A DNA stretch of 44,912 bases from assembly GCF_014698335.1 (NCBI RefSeq), contig NZ_JACJSV010000040.1:1-44912 (forward strand), read 5' to 3'. This document shows, one piece after another, positions 1 through 8,176 of the stretch. Within the stretch, counting starts at the first letter, position 1, and each line of letters begins with the position of its first letter. Both the position numbers and the translations under genes were made by a program. The notes beneath the pieces are model-generated. The model searched no databases. It saw only the letters and a list, made by a program, of their open reading frames with translations, and was not told the DNA's origin. Source of the stretch: Microcystis viridis FACHB-1342. GTDB taxonomy: Bacteria; Cyanobacteriota; Cyanobacteriia; Cyanobacteriales; Microcystaceae.

Positions 1-1
1 A

Positions 2-178
2 TATAAAGGTCAACGCAGACACAGCAGTTTTTATGTGGGTCAACATCTCTATCATTGGCTCCAGCTACATCAAATGTTCCAAAAAAATATAGAAGAGCTA
101 AGGCAAATTAGCCGCTATCGGTTGAAGGATTACATCAAAGGACAAAGAGCGATATCGCTTGCCCTATCTACCTTCTAG
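2..178 (+). other. C-terminal end of an unrecognised reading frame cut by the window start
   Basis: The frame is open from base 2 to a TAG at 176-178 and translates to about 58 residues rich in Tyr, His, Gln and Arg, including YVGQHLYHWLQLHQMF and RQISRYRLKDYIKGQR. I do not recognise the family. Because the window cuts the 5' side, it may be the tail of a real upstream gene or more of the debris that joins the VapC remnant, with which it overlaps by about 20 bases. Low confidence that it is expressed. Confidence 0.3.
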
Positions 179-494
179 CTCGCTTGTCCCCCTCTCAGCT
201 ACTGTGGTACAATTAGAATTATATTATGGGGCTTACAAAAGCAGTAGGAAAGAGCAAAATTTAGCAAAGCTAGAGCGTTTCTGTAATCAATTTAGTATTT
301 TACCTTTTGACCAAAATTCTGCAAAAATTGCTGGAAGAATTCGTTCTCAATTAAATCAATTAGGTATTCCTATCGGTGGTTATGATTTACAAATTGCAGC
401 TCTTGCTATGACTAATGAGTTAATTTTAATCACTCATAATATCCGTGAATTCAGTCGTATAGATGGTTTAAAATATGAAGACTGGGAGATTTAA
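159..494 (+). pseudogene. vapC: 5'-truncated VapC-type PIN-domain toxin
   Basis: The frame encodes the middle and end of a VapC-like PIN-domain ribonuclease. Seen: an internal Glu segment (QLELYYGAYKSSRKEQNLAK), the GGYDLQIAALAM segment carrying the conserved Asp, and the closing ILITHNIREFSRIDGLKYEDW. Missing: the N-terminal strand with the first catalytic Asp (the usual LLDTN segment, about 40 residues). The only available start is a TTG at 159 inside another frame. No VapB-type antitoxin is visible upstream in the window. A PIN enzyme without its first Asp should be inactive, so I read this as a remnant of a toxin-antitoxin locus. An alternative is a rearranged gene fused to the upstream frame. 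Confidence 0.7.
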
Positions 495-576
495 TTATGG
501 CTAATACTATAAAATAACGTAAAATAGCGTTAAACTAGCTATAATTTTTGATACAGTATTAGCAGGATCTATTTAA

Positions 577-1299
577 TTAAAAAACCTGCCTTTTGATGAT
601 TGACATTTCATCAACAATTTCACCAAATCTTTCGTGTTTGATTCTGATTCTTTCTCTGACTCGATAAACTTGACCATTGCTAGAATTAAAAATATCATAA
701 ATAAATGATGTTTCTGTTGGATCTTGACCGTAAGAAGAACACTTAAAAGCAATTTCTAATGAAGAAATAAAGCCTCTATATTCGACCCAATCTTCTTCTT
801 GACAAGCTTCTATATAAGATAATTTATCGGATTTTAGATCGTATGTGAAATATCCAGTATCTACTGAACCCCAGTTATTAGCTAAATAGTATCGAGCTAA
901 AATATAATTATTTTTTATATCGAAAGATATGGGTGTGAATATTATATATCCAGGAAATTTTTCTGAACGTAATTCAATCTTTTTTATTTCATTATTATTT
1001 TCAATAATAATCTTAATAGATAGAGTTTCCCTGTCCGTTGCTGGTTCACAAAATCCCGATGTATTTGTTTGATCTTCATCTTTTCCTATTCTTCTTAAAA
1101 ACCCTTCAAAATAAACTTTTGTGCTAGAGTCATTTGATGCTAATTTTTCTGATTGATAGATCAATTCAACTACTCGATTACAATTATCTCCTTCCAAAGC
1201 TCGAATAGGAAAAGAAGCCTCATTCTGAGTATATCCATGACTAACCGTCGATAAAAAAAACGTCATAAATATTGCATTGCTCAAAATAGTTTTGTTCAT
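577..1299 (-). CDS. Secreted protein of unknown function
   Basis: 240 residues. The N-terminus has a Lys at position 3 and a hydrophobic run (AIFMTFFLSTVSHGYTQ) that looks like a Sec signal peptide with cleavage near residue 25, so the product is probably periplasmic or exported. The rest is polar, with three cysteines in the mature part (EGDNCNRVV, SGFCEPATD, IEACQEE) plus one in FKCSSYG. I recognise no domain. The gene is AT-rich compared with uvrA and cysE and sits between a toxin remnant and a methyltransferase, which suggests accessory origin. The ATG is the first in frame and places the signal peptide at the start. Confidence 0.7.
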   Translation of the reverse strand: MNKTILSNAIFMTFFLSTVSHGYTQNEASFPIRALEGDNCNRVVELIYQSEKLASNDSSTKVYFEGFLRRIGKDEDQTNTSGFCEPATDRETLSIKIIIENNNEIKKIELRSEKFPGYIIFTPISFDIKNNYILARYYLANNWGSVDTGYFTYDLKSDKLSYIEACQEEDWVEYRGFISSLEIAFKCSSYGQDPTETSFIYDIFNSSNGQVYRVRERIRIKHERFGEIVDEMSIIKRQVF

Positions 1300-1584
1300 A
1301 TCATCTCAAGACAAATGTTTTTTCCTATTGATTAAGATAATATTTGAAGTTTTTTATCTAAGTGTTAATAATGACTGGTTGTGGTAATTGTAACACAGAC
1401 AGACACCAAAGACAACTACTATAAAATAACTTTACATTTCTTTTATCACTTTTGGAAAATGCTATCCTTGTAGATAAGACAAAAGAACTAAAAATCTCCA
1501 TTGATGCCAATTGGATAATTTAAGCGCATCTTATGATAGTCTAAATATTTTCTTAAAGATGGCAGTAGGAAAGAGCGATCGAGA

Positions 1585-2361
1585 ATGATTAAGGACAAAA
1601 ATCATCAAACCTATAGAGACCCTAGTATTGTCGGTTATTATGCCCAATTAACCGCACTACAGCCGGCAGAAAAGACAATTTTAACCCTGCTGCAAGAGCG
1701 TTTATCAACCATGAAAATGCTTGATTTAGGGGTAGGTGCGGGACGGACTACGAAGTATTTTGCCCCTCTTGTGGGAGAATATATCGGGGTTGATTATTCT
1801 GCGGAAATGATCGCCGCTTGTCGTCAAAAATTCCCCCATTTAGTCTGGCAAGTGGCCGATGCTAGAAATCTAGAACAATTTGCGGATAATTATTTTGATT
1901 TTATTCTCTTTAGTTTTAATGGCATTGATTATATTTCCCCTGCTGACCGTTTTCTAGTTTTAGAGGAAATTAGCCGCATCGGTAAAGCGGGCGGTTATTT
2001 TTGTTTTTCTAGTCATAATCTTCAGGGAATTATCCCAGAATTCGATTGGAAAAAAAAGATTAGTTTCAATCCTTTTAGTAGCTATGTCAATTTAGTCATC
2101 TGGGTGATTTTGCGGGTCTGTAATCCCTCTCTTAGCTACGAACAGTTATTGACTGCTGACTATGCAATTATTCGGGATGAACCCCATAATTTTCGTCTCC
2201 AAAATTATTACGCCACACCCAAAGAACAATTAAGACAGTTAAGGTCTTACTTTCAAGAGATTAAAATTTATTCTTGGAAAACCGGTCAGGAAATTAAGAG
2301 CGAACAAGAGTTAAATACTAATCTTGATCATTGGCTTTATTATCTCTGTGTTCTTCCCTAA
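1585..2361 (+). CDS. Class I SAM-dependent methyltransferase
   Basis: 258 residues. The motif I glycine loop is clear (MLDLGVGAGRTTKYF, about residues 44-58). It is followed by an acidic end of strand 2 (YIGVDYSAEMI), a motif II-like VADARNLEQF and a post-II FDFILFSFNGIDY. This is a Rossmann-fold methyltransferase of the small-molecule (Methyltransf_11/25) type; the substrate cannot be read from sequence. The ATG at 1585 puts the first motif at the normal distance. The 3' end overlaps the 3' end of uvrA by 44 bases on the opposite strand. No operon partner is visible on its own strand. Confidence 0.85.
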   Translation: MIKDKNHQTYRDPSIVGYYAQLTALQPAEKTILTLLQERLSTMKMLDLGVGAGRTTKYFAPLVGEYIGVDYSAEMIAACRQKFPHLVWQVADARNLEQFADNYFDFILFSFNGIDYISPADRFLVLEEISRIGKAGGYFCFSSHNLQGIIPEFDWKKKISFNPFSSYVNLVIWVILRVCNPSLSYEQLLTADYAIIRDEPHNFRLQNYYATPKEQLRQLRSYFQEIKIYSWKTGQEIKSEQELNTNLDHWLYYLCVLP

Positions 2362-5230
2362 TATTATCCCGCTTTTTTGGGGGATATTGAAGTAATGCTT
2401 GGGCAAGATAATGACCAGTGTAGGATCTTTCACATTTAGCCACGGTTTCCGGTGTTCCCACCGCGATTAATTCTCCTCCCTTGTCCCCTCCTTCCGGTCC
2501 CAAATCAATAATCCAATCGCTACAGCGAATCACGTCGAGATTATGTTCGATGACGATAATCGAATTACCTTTATCGACCAATCTTTGTAACACATCTAAG
2601 AGATGATGCACATCATAAAAAGATAAACCCGTAGTCGGTTCATCAATCAAATATAGGGTTTTTCCGGTGGCCCGTCGGGATAATTCGGCCGCTAATTTTA
2701 CCCTTTGTGCTTCCCCACCGGATAAAGTGGGAGCGCTTTGGCCAAGTTTACAGTATCCTAAACCCACATCCACGAGAGTTTGTAATCTGGTGGTGGCCCG
2801 GGGGACATTTTCAAAGACTTTTAATGCTTCCTCGATCGTCATATCTAAGACATCGGCGATCGAATAACCTTTATACTTAACCTGTAGGGTTTCCCGATTA
2901 TAACGCGCCCCTTTACACACATCACACTGCACATAGACATCGGGGAGAAAATTCATCTCGATGACGTTTACCCCTTGGCCTAGGCAAGCTTCACAGCGTC
3001 CTCCCTTAACATTAAAAGAAAACTGCCCCGCTTTGTAACCCCTAGCTTTTGCTTCGATGGTTTCGGTGAAAATCTCGCGAATAATGTCAAAAACCCCCGT
3101 ATAGGTGGCAGGATTTGACCGAGGAGTGCGTCCTATCGGTGATTGGTCGATGACAATTACTTTATCAACCGCGTCCAATCCTTCCACTTTATCTAACTCT
3201 TTGGGGAAGGGAGTTAAACGGGTTAAATGATGTTGTAAAGCCGGATATAATAACTCATTAATTAGGGTAGATTTGCCTGAACCAGATACCCCCGTAATCG
3301 AGACTAATTTTCCTAAAGGAATCGTTACATCAATATTTCTTAGGTTATTTTGATGGCAATTTTTTAAGACTAAAGCATTACCATTCCCAGACCTTCTTTG
3401 GGGAGGAGTTTCAATAACTTTGCGTCCCGATAGGTAGGCTCCTGTTATCGATTTTTTCGACTTTAAAAGACTTTTAAAACTGCCTTGACAGATGATTTCT
3501 CCGCCATGAATGCCCGCTTTTGGACCGATATCGACCAAATAATCAGCTGCCCGAATCGTTTCTTCATCGTGTTCGACGACGATTAAAGTATTACCTAAAT
3601 CTCGCAATCTTTGCAGGGTTTCTAACAGTTTACTATTATCTCTTTGGTGTAATCCGATGCTAGGTTCATCGAGAACGTATAATACTCCTGTTAATCCCGA
3701 ACCAATTTGAGTGGCTAATCGAATTCGTTGGGATTCTCCCCCAGATAAAGTCATCGCCGGTCGATCGAGGGTAAGATAATCTAATCCCACATCGATTAAA
3801 AATTGTAGTCTCGCTTTGATTTCTTTCAGGGCCAATTCTCCAATCAATGCTTGTCTTGGGGTTAAATGACAATCATTAATTCTCTGCAAACAATCCCGGA
3901 TGGGAACTCCGGTAAAATCCGTGACCGTATATTCTCCTAAACGTACCGATAAAGCTTCCGGTTTTAATCTTTTTCCGTGACAAACTTCACAGGTTTGGTT
4001 AACAATATATTTTTCTAGTCTTTGTTTAATAACTTCCGAGGTGGTTTCTTGATAATTCCTATCTAAGATATTGATAACTCCGGCAAATTCTCGATAGTAA
4101 CCGCGACCAGTATCGTAACGGTAATCATCTTCAAAATAGATCGGTTCTTTACTCCCATAGAGAATGATATCCTGCTGGGTTTTTGTTAGTTTCTGCCAAG
4201 GAGTTTGAATTTCAAAACCTAAAGCTTGCCCTAAACCGTAGAGGAGAGAAAGATAGTAGGAATTATCCTTATCTGACCAGGGGGCAATAGCAGAATAAAC
4301 CGGCTGTTTTGGGTCTGGAATGACTAAATCTGCCGAAAATTTCCGTAAACTGCCCAATCCGTGACAGTTGGGACAAGCACCATAGGGAGAATTAAAAGAG
4401 AATAAACGGGGGGATAATTCCTCCATAACTGCCCCGTGTTCGGGACAGGCAAATTTTTCAGAAAAGACAATTTCTTTGGTAACTTCGGGATTATCTTCGT
4501 TATTCTCATCGAGAATTTCCACAATCGCTACACCGTCGGAGTGCTTTAAACAAGTGGTTAAAGAATCCACTAATCTTTCCTGTAAACCCTCTTTTTTGAT
4601 CAGGCGATCTATAACAATTTCGATATCATGAAGATGTTTTTTATCTAACTCGATGCCCTCGGATAATTCTACTACCTTGCCGTCAATCCGCACCCGGGCA
4701 AAGCCTTGGGAGGCCAAACTAGAGATTAATTGCTTATGGGTGCCTTTTTTGCCGCGAATTACTGGAGCTAAGATTTGAAATCGGGTTTTATCGGCTAATT
4801 CCATCACTCGATCGCACATTTGATCGATGGTTTGGGGGGCAATATTGCGATCGCAATGGGGACAATGGGGTTCACCGGCACGACCGAACAATAAACGCAA
4901 GTAATCGTAAATTTCCGTTACAGTTCCCACACTAGAACGGGGATTGTGGGAAGTGGATTTTTGGTCAATGGAAATAGCCGGACTTAAACCCTCGATCGCA
5001 TCCACATCGGGTTTATCCAATTGTCCCAAAAATTGACGCGCGTAGGCGCTGAGGGATTCCACATAGCGGCGCTGTCCCTCGGCAAAAATAGTGTCGAAAG
5101 CGAGGGAAGATTTGCCCGATCCCGAAACTCCCGTAAAAACAATCAACTGATTGCGGGGTAATTCGAGATCAACATTTTTGAGATTGTGTTGTCGGGCGCC
5201 ACGAATACGGATTGAGTCAGTTTGAGCCAT
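2318..5230 (-). CDS. uvrA: UvrABC excinuclease subunit A
   Basis: This is the DNA-damage sensor ATPase of nucleotide excision repair, which loads UvrB at lesions. Seen: two ABC ATPase modules, each with a Walker A (GVSGSGKSSLAFDT near the start and GVSGSGKSTLINEL in the second half) and a signature (TLSGGESQRIRLA, TLSGGEAQRVKLA); D-box strings LYVLDEPSIGLHQRD and LYLIDEPTTGLS; and zinc-binding Cys clusters CPHC, CPEHG...CPNCHG and CEAC...CDVCKG. I start it at the ATG whose complement is at 5228-5230, giving MAQTDSIRIRGARQHNLKN, the family's usual N-terminus; an in-frame ATG nine codons upstream is less likely. About 970 residues, slightly longer than E. coli UvrA. The polar extra tail (from QYPPKKRDNIREEH on) lies in the convergent overlap with the methyltransferase gene. 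Confidence 0.97.
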   Translation of the reverse strand: MAQTDSIRIRGARQHNLKNVDLELPRNQLIVFTGVSGSGKSSLAFDTIFAEGQRRYVESLSAYARQFLGQLDKPDVDAIEGLSPAISIDQKSTSHNPRSSVGTVTEIYDYLRLLFGRAGEPHCPHCDRNIAPQTIDQMCDRVMELADKTRFQILAPVIRGKKGTHKQLISSLASQGFARVRIDGKVVELSEGIELDKKHLHDIEIVIDRLIKKEGLQERLVDSLTTCLKHSDGVAIVEILDENNEDNPEVTKEIVFSEKFACPEHGAVMEELSPRLFSFNSPYGACPNCHGLGSLRKFSADLVIPDPKQPVYSAIAPWSDKDNSYYLSLLYGLGQALGFEIQTPWQKLTKTQQDIILYGSKEPIYFEDDYRYDTGRGYYREFAGVINILDRNYQETTSEVIKQRLEKYIVNQTCEVCHGKRLKPEALSVRLGEYTVTDFTGVPIRDCLQRINDCHLTPRQALIGELALKEIKARLQFLIDVGLDYLTLDRPAMTLSGGESQRIRLATQIGSGLTGVLYVLDEPSIGLHQRDNSKLLETLQRLRDLGNTLIVVEHDEETIRAADYLVDIGPKAGIHGGEIICQGSFKSLLKSKKSITGAYLSGRKVIETPPQRRSGNGNALVLKNCHQNNLRNIDVTIPLGKLVSITGVSGSGKSTLINELLYPALQHHLTRLTPFPKELDKVEGLDAVDKVIVIDQSPIGRTPRSNPATYTGVFDIIREIFTETIEAKARGYKAGQFSFNVKGGRCEACLGQGVNVIEMNFLPDVYVQCDVCKGARYNRETLQVKYKGYSIADVLDMTIEEALKVFENVPRATTRLQTLVDVGLGYCKLGQSAPTLSGGEAQRVKLAAELSRRATGKTLYLIDEPTTGLSFYDVHHLLDVLQRLVDKGNSIIVIEHNLDVIRCSDWIIDLGPEGGDKGGELIAVGTPETVAKCERSYTGHYLAQALLQYPPKKRDNIREEHRDNKANDQD

Positions 5231-5327
5231 CGGACGGTGCCAAGTAGTCCTAAACAATCATAGCCTTGACGAATGGGTTTCAGCTACTAAAAAACCAGTC
5301 TTCTATCATATCAGAAGATTATCGGGG

Positions 5328-6101
5328 TTAAACCGCTCTTTCGAGAAACTCGCGCATATCCCGATCAGCTGCCGGGCAACAGCTATGACTGGCTTCTTCT
5401 TCTAAATGGGCTAAAACTGGGCAATTAATCCGATAATCTGGTTCTTTTGACCGTTCTAGGCGCAATTCGTACACTTGTTTTTCCAGTTGTTCAATACGGT
5501 CCACCAAAGCGCGAATAGCCACCGCTTCCGAGTCGAGTAAATCACCGTGTTCGAGGGGTTCCACCCGCGTCCCAGCGCGATAGATTAAACGACCGGGTAC
5601 ACCAACAACGGTACAATCGGCGGGAATATCCCGCAGAACCACAGAACCAGCGCCGACGCGAACGTTATTACCCAGATAAATATTACCTAAAACCTTAGCC
5701 CCAGCGCCGACGACCACATTTTCCCCTAGAGTCGGGTGACGTTTACCGCTTTCTTTCCCCGTCCCTCCTAAAGTAACTCCTTGATAGATGAGGGCATAAT
5801 CACCGACAATGGCGGTTTCTCCGATGACCACTCCCATGCCATGGTCGATAAAAACACCCTGACCAATTTGGGCGCCGGGGTGAATTTCAATACCAGTCAG
5901 AAAACGGGCAAGATGGGAAATTAAACGGGGAATAAAGGGAATCCCGATGTGATATAGCCAATGGGCGAAGCGATGGCACAGTAAAGCCTGTAATCCAGGA
6001 TAACAAAACATTACCTCTAACCAGTTGCGGGCAGCGGGGTCACGTTCAAAAATGATCTTGAAATCGGCTAGGAGAATAGATAACACGAGTCTTGATTCCA
6101 T
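5328..6101 (-). CDS. cysE: Serine O-acetyltransferase
   Basis: Transfers acetyl from acetyl-CoA to L-serine to make O-acetylserine, the acceptor for sulfide in cysteine synthesis. Seen: a short N-terminal helical region ([18 protein letters not shown]), then left-handed beta-helix hexapeptides with [20 protein letters not shown] and [10 protein letters not shown], the [15 protein letters not shown] loop and GVPGRLI, typical of CysE. After the catalytic domain there is a longer C-terminal extension with a coiled-coil-like part ([16 protein letters not shown]) and a Cys-rich end (HSCCPAAD). I start at the ATG ending at 6101, which places ERDPAARN at the usual distance; an upstream in-frame ATG at 6155 would add 18 non-conserved residues. 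Minus strand, same direction as uvrA, with about 100 bases between. Confidence 0.95.
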   Translation of the reverse strand: MESRLVLSILLADFKIIFERDPAARNWLEVMFCYPGLQALLCHRFAHWLYHIGIPFIPRLISHLARFLTGIEIHPGAQIGQGVFIDHGMGVVIGETAIVGDYALIYQGVTLGGTGKESGKRHPTLGENVVVGAGAKVLGNIYLGNNVRVGAGSVVLRDIPADCTVVGVPGRLIYRAGTRVEPLEHGDLLDSEAVAIRALVDRIEQLEKQVYELRLERSKEPDYRINCPVLAHLEEEASHSCCPAADRDMREFLERAV

Positions 6102-6258
6102 ATTGATCGAGCTTATACTAATCCATGTTATCACTCCGGTAAATGAGCCGTTCAACTAAAAAGCGATCGAATAACCCGTTTTCTTAGTTCGCCTGTACTA
6201 CCTTTGTCCAAATTTTGAAGATATTCTTAATTTCTCTCTTGTTTAATCTTCCTTTAAC

Positions 6259-7010
6259 TTGGGACTGAAAAAAGGGGTTAACAGCGTTGCCATCAAAAAT
6301 GGTATCGTGGCCATGGAAGCTAGTCAGATTACCAATAAGGGCAGTGTGGTTTTTTTCAATACTAATGGTGTCTTTGAGAGTCAGGTGACTGTGGGCACTT
6401 TACCAGATATGTTAACCTTCACTCCTGACGGTAATCGGGTTTTGGTCGCTAATGAAGGGGAAGCGAAAGGAGGGATCAATCCCAATAGTTCCGTTAGTAT
6501 TATTGACCTTAGCATCAGTGTTCTCAATGCCACGGTCAACACTGCCACCTTTACCGGTTTTAATGGTCAAAAGAACACTTTAAGAAGTCAGGGAGTTCGT
6601 ATTTTCCCCAGTCAAACGGTTTCCCAAGATGTGGAACCAGAATACATCACCGTTTCCGACAATGGAACCACTGCATGGGTGTCTCTACAGGAAAATAATA
6701 TCGTCCCTATACTTTTGTGGGAATAGAAAGGGCTGGCGGTTTCATGGTTTATGATATCACCAGCCCTAGTCATCCTTTCTTTGTTGATTATATCAACGAT
6801 TGGCAATTAGGCGATATCTCTCCCGAAGGATTATTATTCATTCCCGCTGCCGATAGTCCCAATGGTACTCCCCCGTTAATTGTGGCCAATGAAGTTAGTC
6901 GTAATCTGGCGATTTATTCCATCAAACCTGTCCCAGAACCTAGCGCAGTTTTAGGATTGCTAACCATCGGATTAGCTGGTTATAGTTTGAAAAAAAGAGG
7001 GTATTGCTAA
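6259..7010 (+). pseudogene. Decayed choice-of-anchor I / PEP-CTERM surface protein
   Basis: Two reading frames are pieces of one protein. 6259-6726 covers a beta-propeller-like part with KGVNSVAIKNGIVAMEA, VGTLPDMLTFTPDGNRVLVA and SQDVEPEYITVSDNGTTAWV. From about 6711 another frame continues with YTFVGIERAGGFMVYDITS and ends in VPEPSAVLGLLTIGLAG followed by KKRG, a PEP-CTERM sorting signal. In the family these two blocks are separated by a long central region, so a large internal deletion has joined them out of frame. The expected N-terminal signal peptide and first domain are also missing. The start at 6259 is not preceded by a clear ribosome binding site. Exact deletion limits need an alignment with intact homologues. 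Confidence 0.85.
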
Positions 7011-7011
7011 T

Positions 7012-7220
7012 TAGGGTTTGCGGCAAAAAGTTTTTCGTGGGGGGTGGGGTGTGGGCTTCAGCGGTGAGCCTGTCGAACCGCCGGGGTCAATTAGCTAATT
7101 TTCAGGGAAAAAGTACCTTAATTTTTCCCCCGATCACTCCCAGATCTGATATACTTTTTGAGAAAAAAAGTCTAAAAGTCTTAGCCAAAAAGGTGTTTAG
7201 ATGTATTCAGCCAGCCCTAG
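7012..7220. repeat. MITE-like element, family 1, copy 1
   Basis: A segment of about 209 bases with imperfect inverted ends: TAGGGTTTGCGGCAAAAAG on the left and, in reverse complement, CTAGGGCTGGCTGAATACAT on the right. The interior (TTTTCAGGGAAAAAGT, CCCCCGATCACTCC, AAAAAAGTCTAAAAG) recurs at 18286-18504 in the same orientation. It carries no transposase. It begins just after the stop of the PEP-CTERM pseudogene and ends about 40 bases before the DUF29 gene. An open frame across it (7004-7240) is only a by-product of the repeat. Confidence 0.75.
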
Positions 7221-7261
7221 ATAGAGAGCCATTTAAGTAATTTTCTATGGAGAGTTAAATT

Positions 7262-7699
7262 ATGTCGTCAACTGCCTACGAAACTGATTATAATCAATGG
7301 CTAAAAGAGACAGTAAAACATTTACAAGAGCGCAATTTTGAGCAAGTGGATTGGGATAATTTAATTGAAGAAATCGAGAGTATGGGAAAAAGTGATAGAC
7401 GAGCTTTAATGAGTCTGTTAACCCGTCTTATCGAACATCTTTTAAAGCTGGCTTATTGGCAAGAAGAAAAAAAACGGTCAGGTAATCATTGGGCGGCAGC
7501 AATAGTCAATTTTCGCGCCCAAATTCAGCAGCGTTTAGAAGATAGTCCCAGCTTACGGCCAGAATTAGCAGCCATGTATGATAAAGTTTATCCAGTGGCG
7601 ATTAAATCGGTTTCTCAGCTTTTTTCCCTTAATTCAGACGCTCGTATATCCCTCGAACAAACATTAGATGATAATTGGTTTCCCCCAGCGGAAAAATAG
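7262..7699 (+). CDS. DUF29 family protein
   Basis: 145 residues. Seen: the DUF29 start (YETDYNQWLKETVKHLQERN), the DNLIEEIESMGKSDRRAL core and the EHLLKLAYWQ helix. DUF29 proteins are small, helical and very numerous in cyanobacteria; their biochemical role is not established. A purine-rich ATGGAGAG lies about 10 bases before the ATG. A second, clearly related member lies at 35463-35930. Both genes sit next to MITE-like elements, which points to spread by recombination or transposition, though this is inference. Confidence 0.9.
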   Translation: MSSTAYETDYNQWLKETVKHLQERNFEQVDWDNLIEEIESMGKSDRRALMSLLTRLIEHLLKLAYWQEEKKRSGNHWAAAIVNFRAQIQQRLEDSPSLRPELAAMYDKVYPVAIKSVSQLFSLNSDARISLEQTLDDNWFPPAEK

Positions 7700-7720
7700 T
7701 TCTTAATTAGGAGTAATACT

Positions 7721-7935
7721 AAAGCTGAATAAATGTGAAATATAGACGAGATAAGGGTTTTAGTGTCCTGTTTTGCTCTCACAGGTGCAAGATTTTGAGA
7801 GAATCGTGCTTCAAAACCTTGGGTCTTCATCGGCCCGCGTCCTGTAGGGGCGAAGCATTCGGGCAATAACCTATCGGTGAAACCGTAGATTTTCTATCCG
7901 AATGCTTCGCCCGTACTTTTTGCCGCAAACCCTAA
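7721..7935. repeat. MITE-like element, family 2, copy 1
   Basis: About 215 bases, strongly similar to 35162-35378: shared blocks GGTGCAAGATTTTGAGAGAA, TCTTCATCGG and GTAGGGGCGAAGCATTCGG. The 19-base block at 7844-7862 pairs with 7898-7916 (one mismatch) to form a hairpin. The right end reads TTTTTGCCGCAAACCCTAA, the same terminus as family 1. The left end (AAAGCTGAATAAATGTGAAAT) is eroded. No coding capacity. It lies directly downstream of the DUF29 gene. Confidence 0.8.
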
Positions 7936-8071
7936 TCAGTTTTTAATAACCAGATTTATACTAAATCCGTTGAGTAACTCACAGAAAACGGGTTTCTCCG
8001 AGAAACCCGTTTTCTACTCATGCAAAAGACAAAAAGGGGAATAAATAATCAGTTTTTAATAACCAGATTTA
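7933..8071. repeat. 26-bp direct repeats around a near-perfect palindrome
   Basis: The 26-base sequence beginning TAATCAGTTTTTAATAACCA occurs exactly at 7933-7958 and 8046-8071. Between them, 7983-7998 (AGAAAACGGGTTTCTC) and 8000-8015 are perfect reverse complements separated by one base. The palindrome may be a small mobile repeat and the direct repeats its flanking duplication, or it may serve as a transcription terminator. The remaining bases to 8176 hold nothing else that I recognise. Confidence 0.75.
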
Positions 8072-8176
8072 GTATAATTTGCACGGTCAACAGCTTACCC
8101 ACGACTATAAAATTAACATCCATCTTGCGGGGGTATTACCCTGGTTAATACCCCCTATTTTTGGTCAGGTATAGTG

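Noticed and set aside
7004-7240. 78-codon plus-strand frame
   Set aside because: It lies inside the MITE-like element and does not match its second copy in coding terms.
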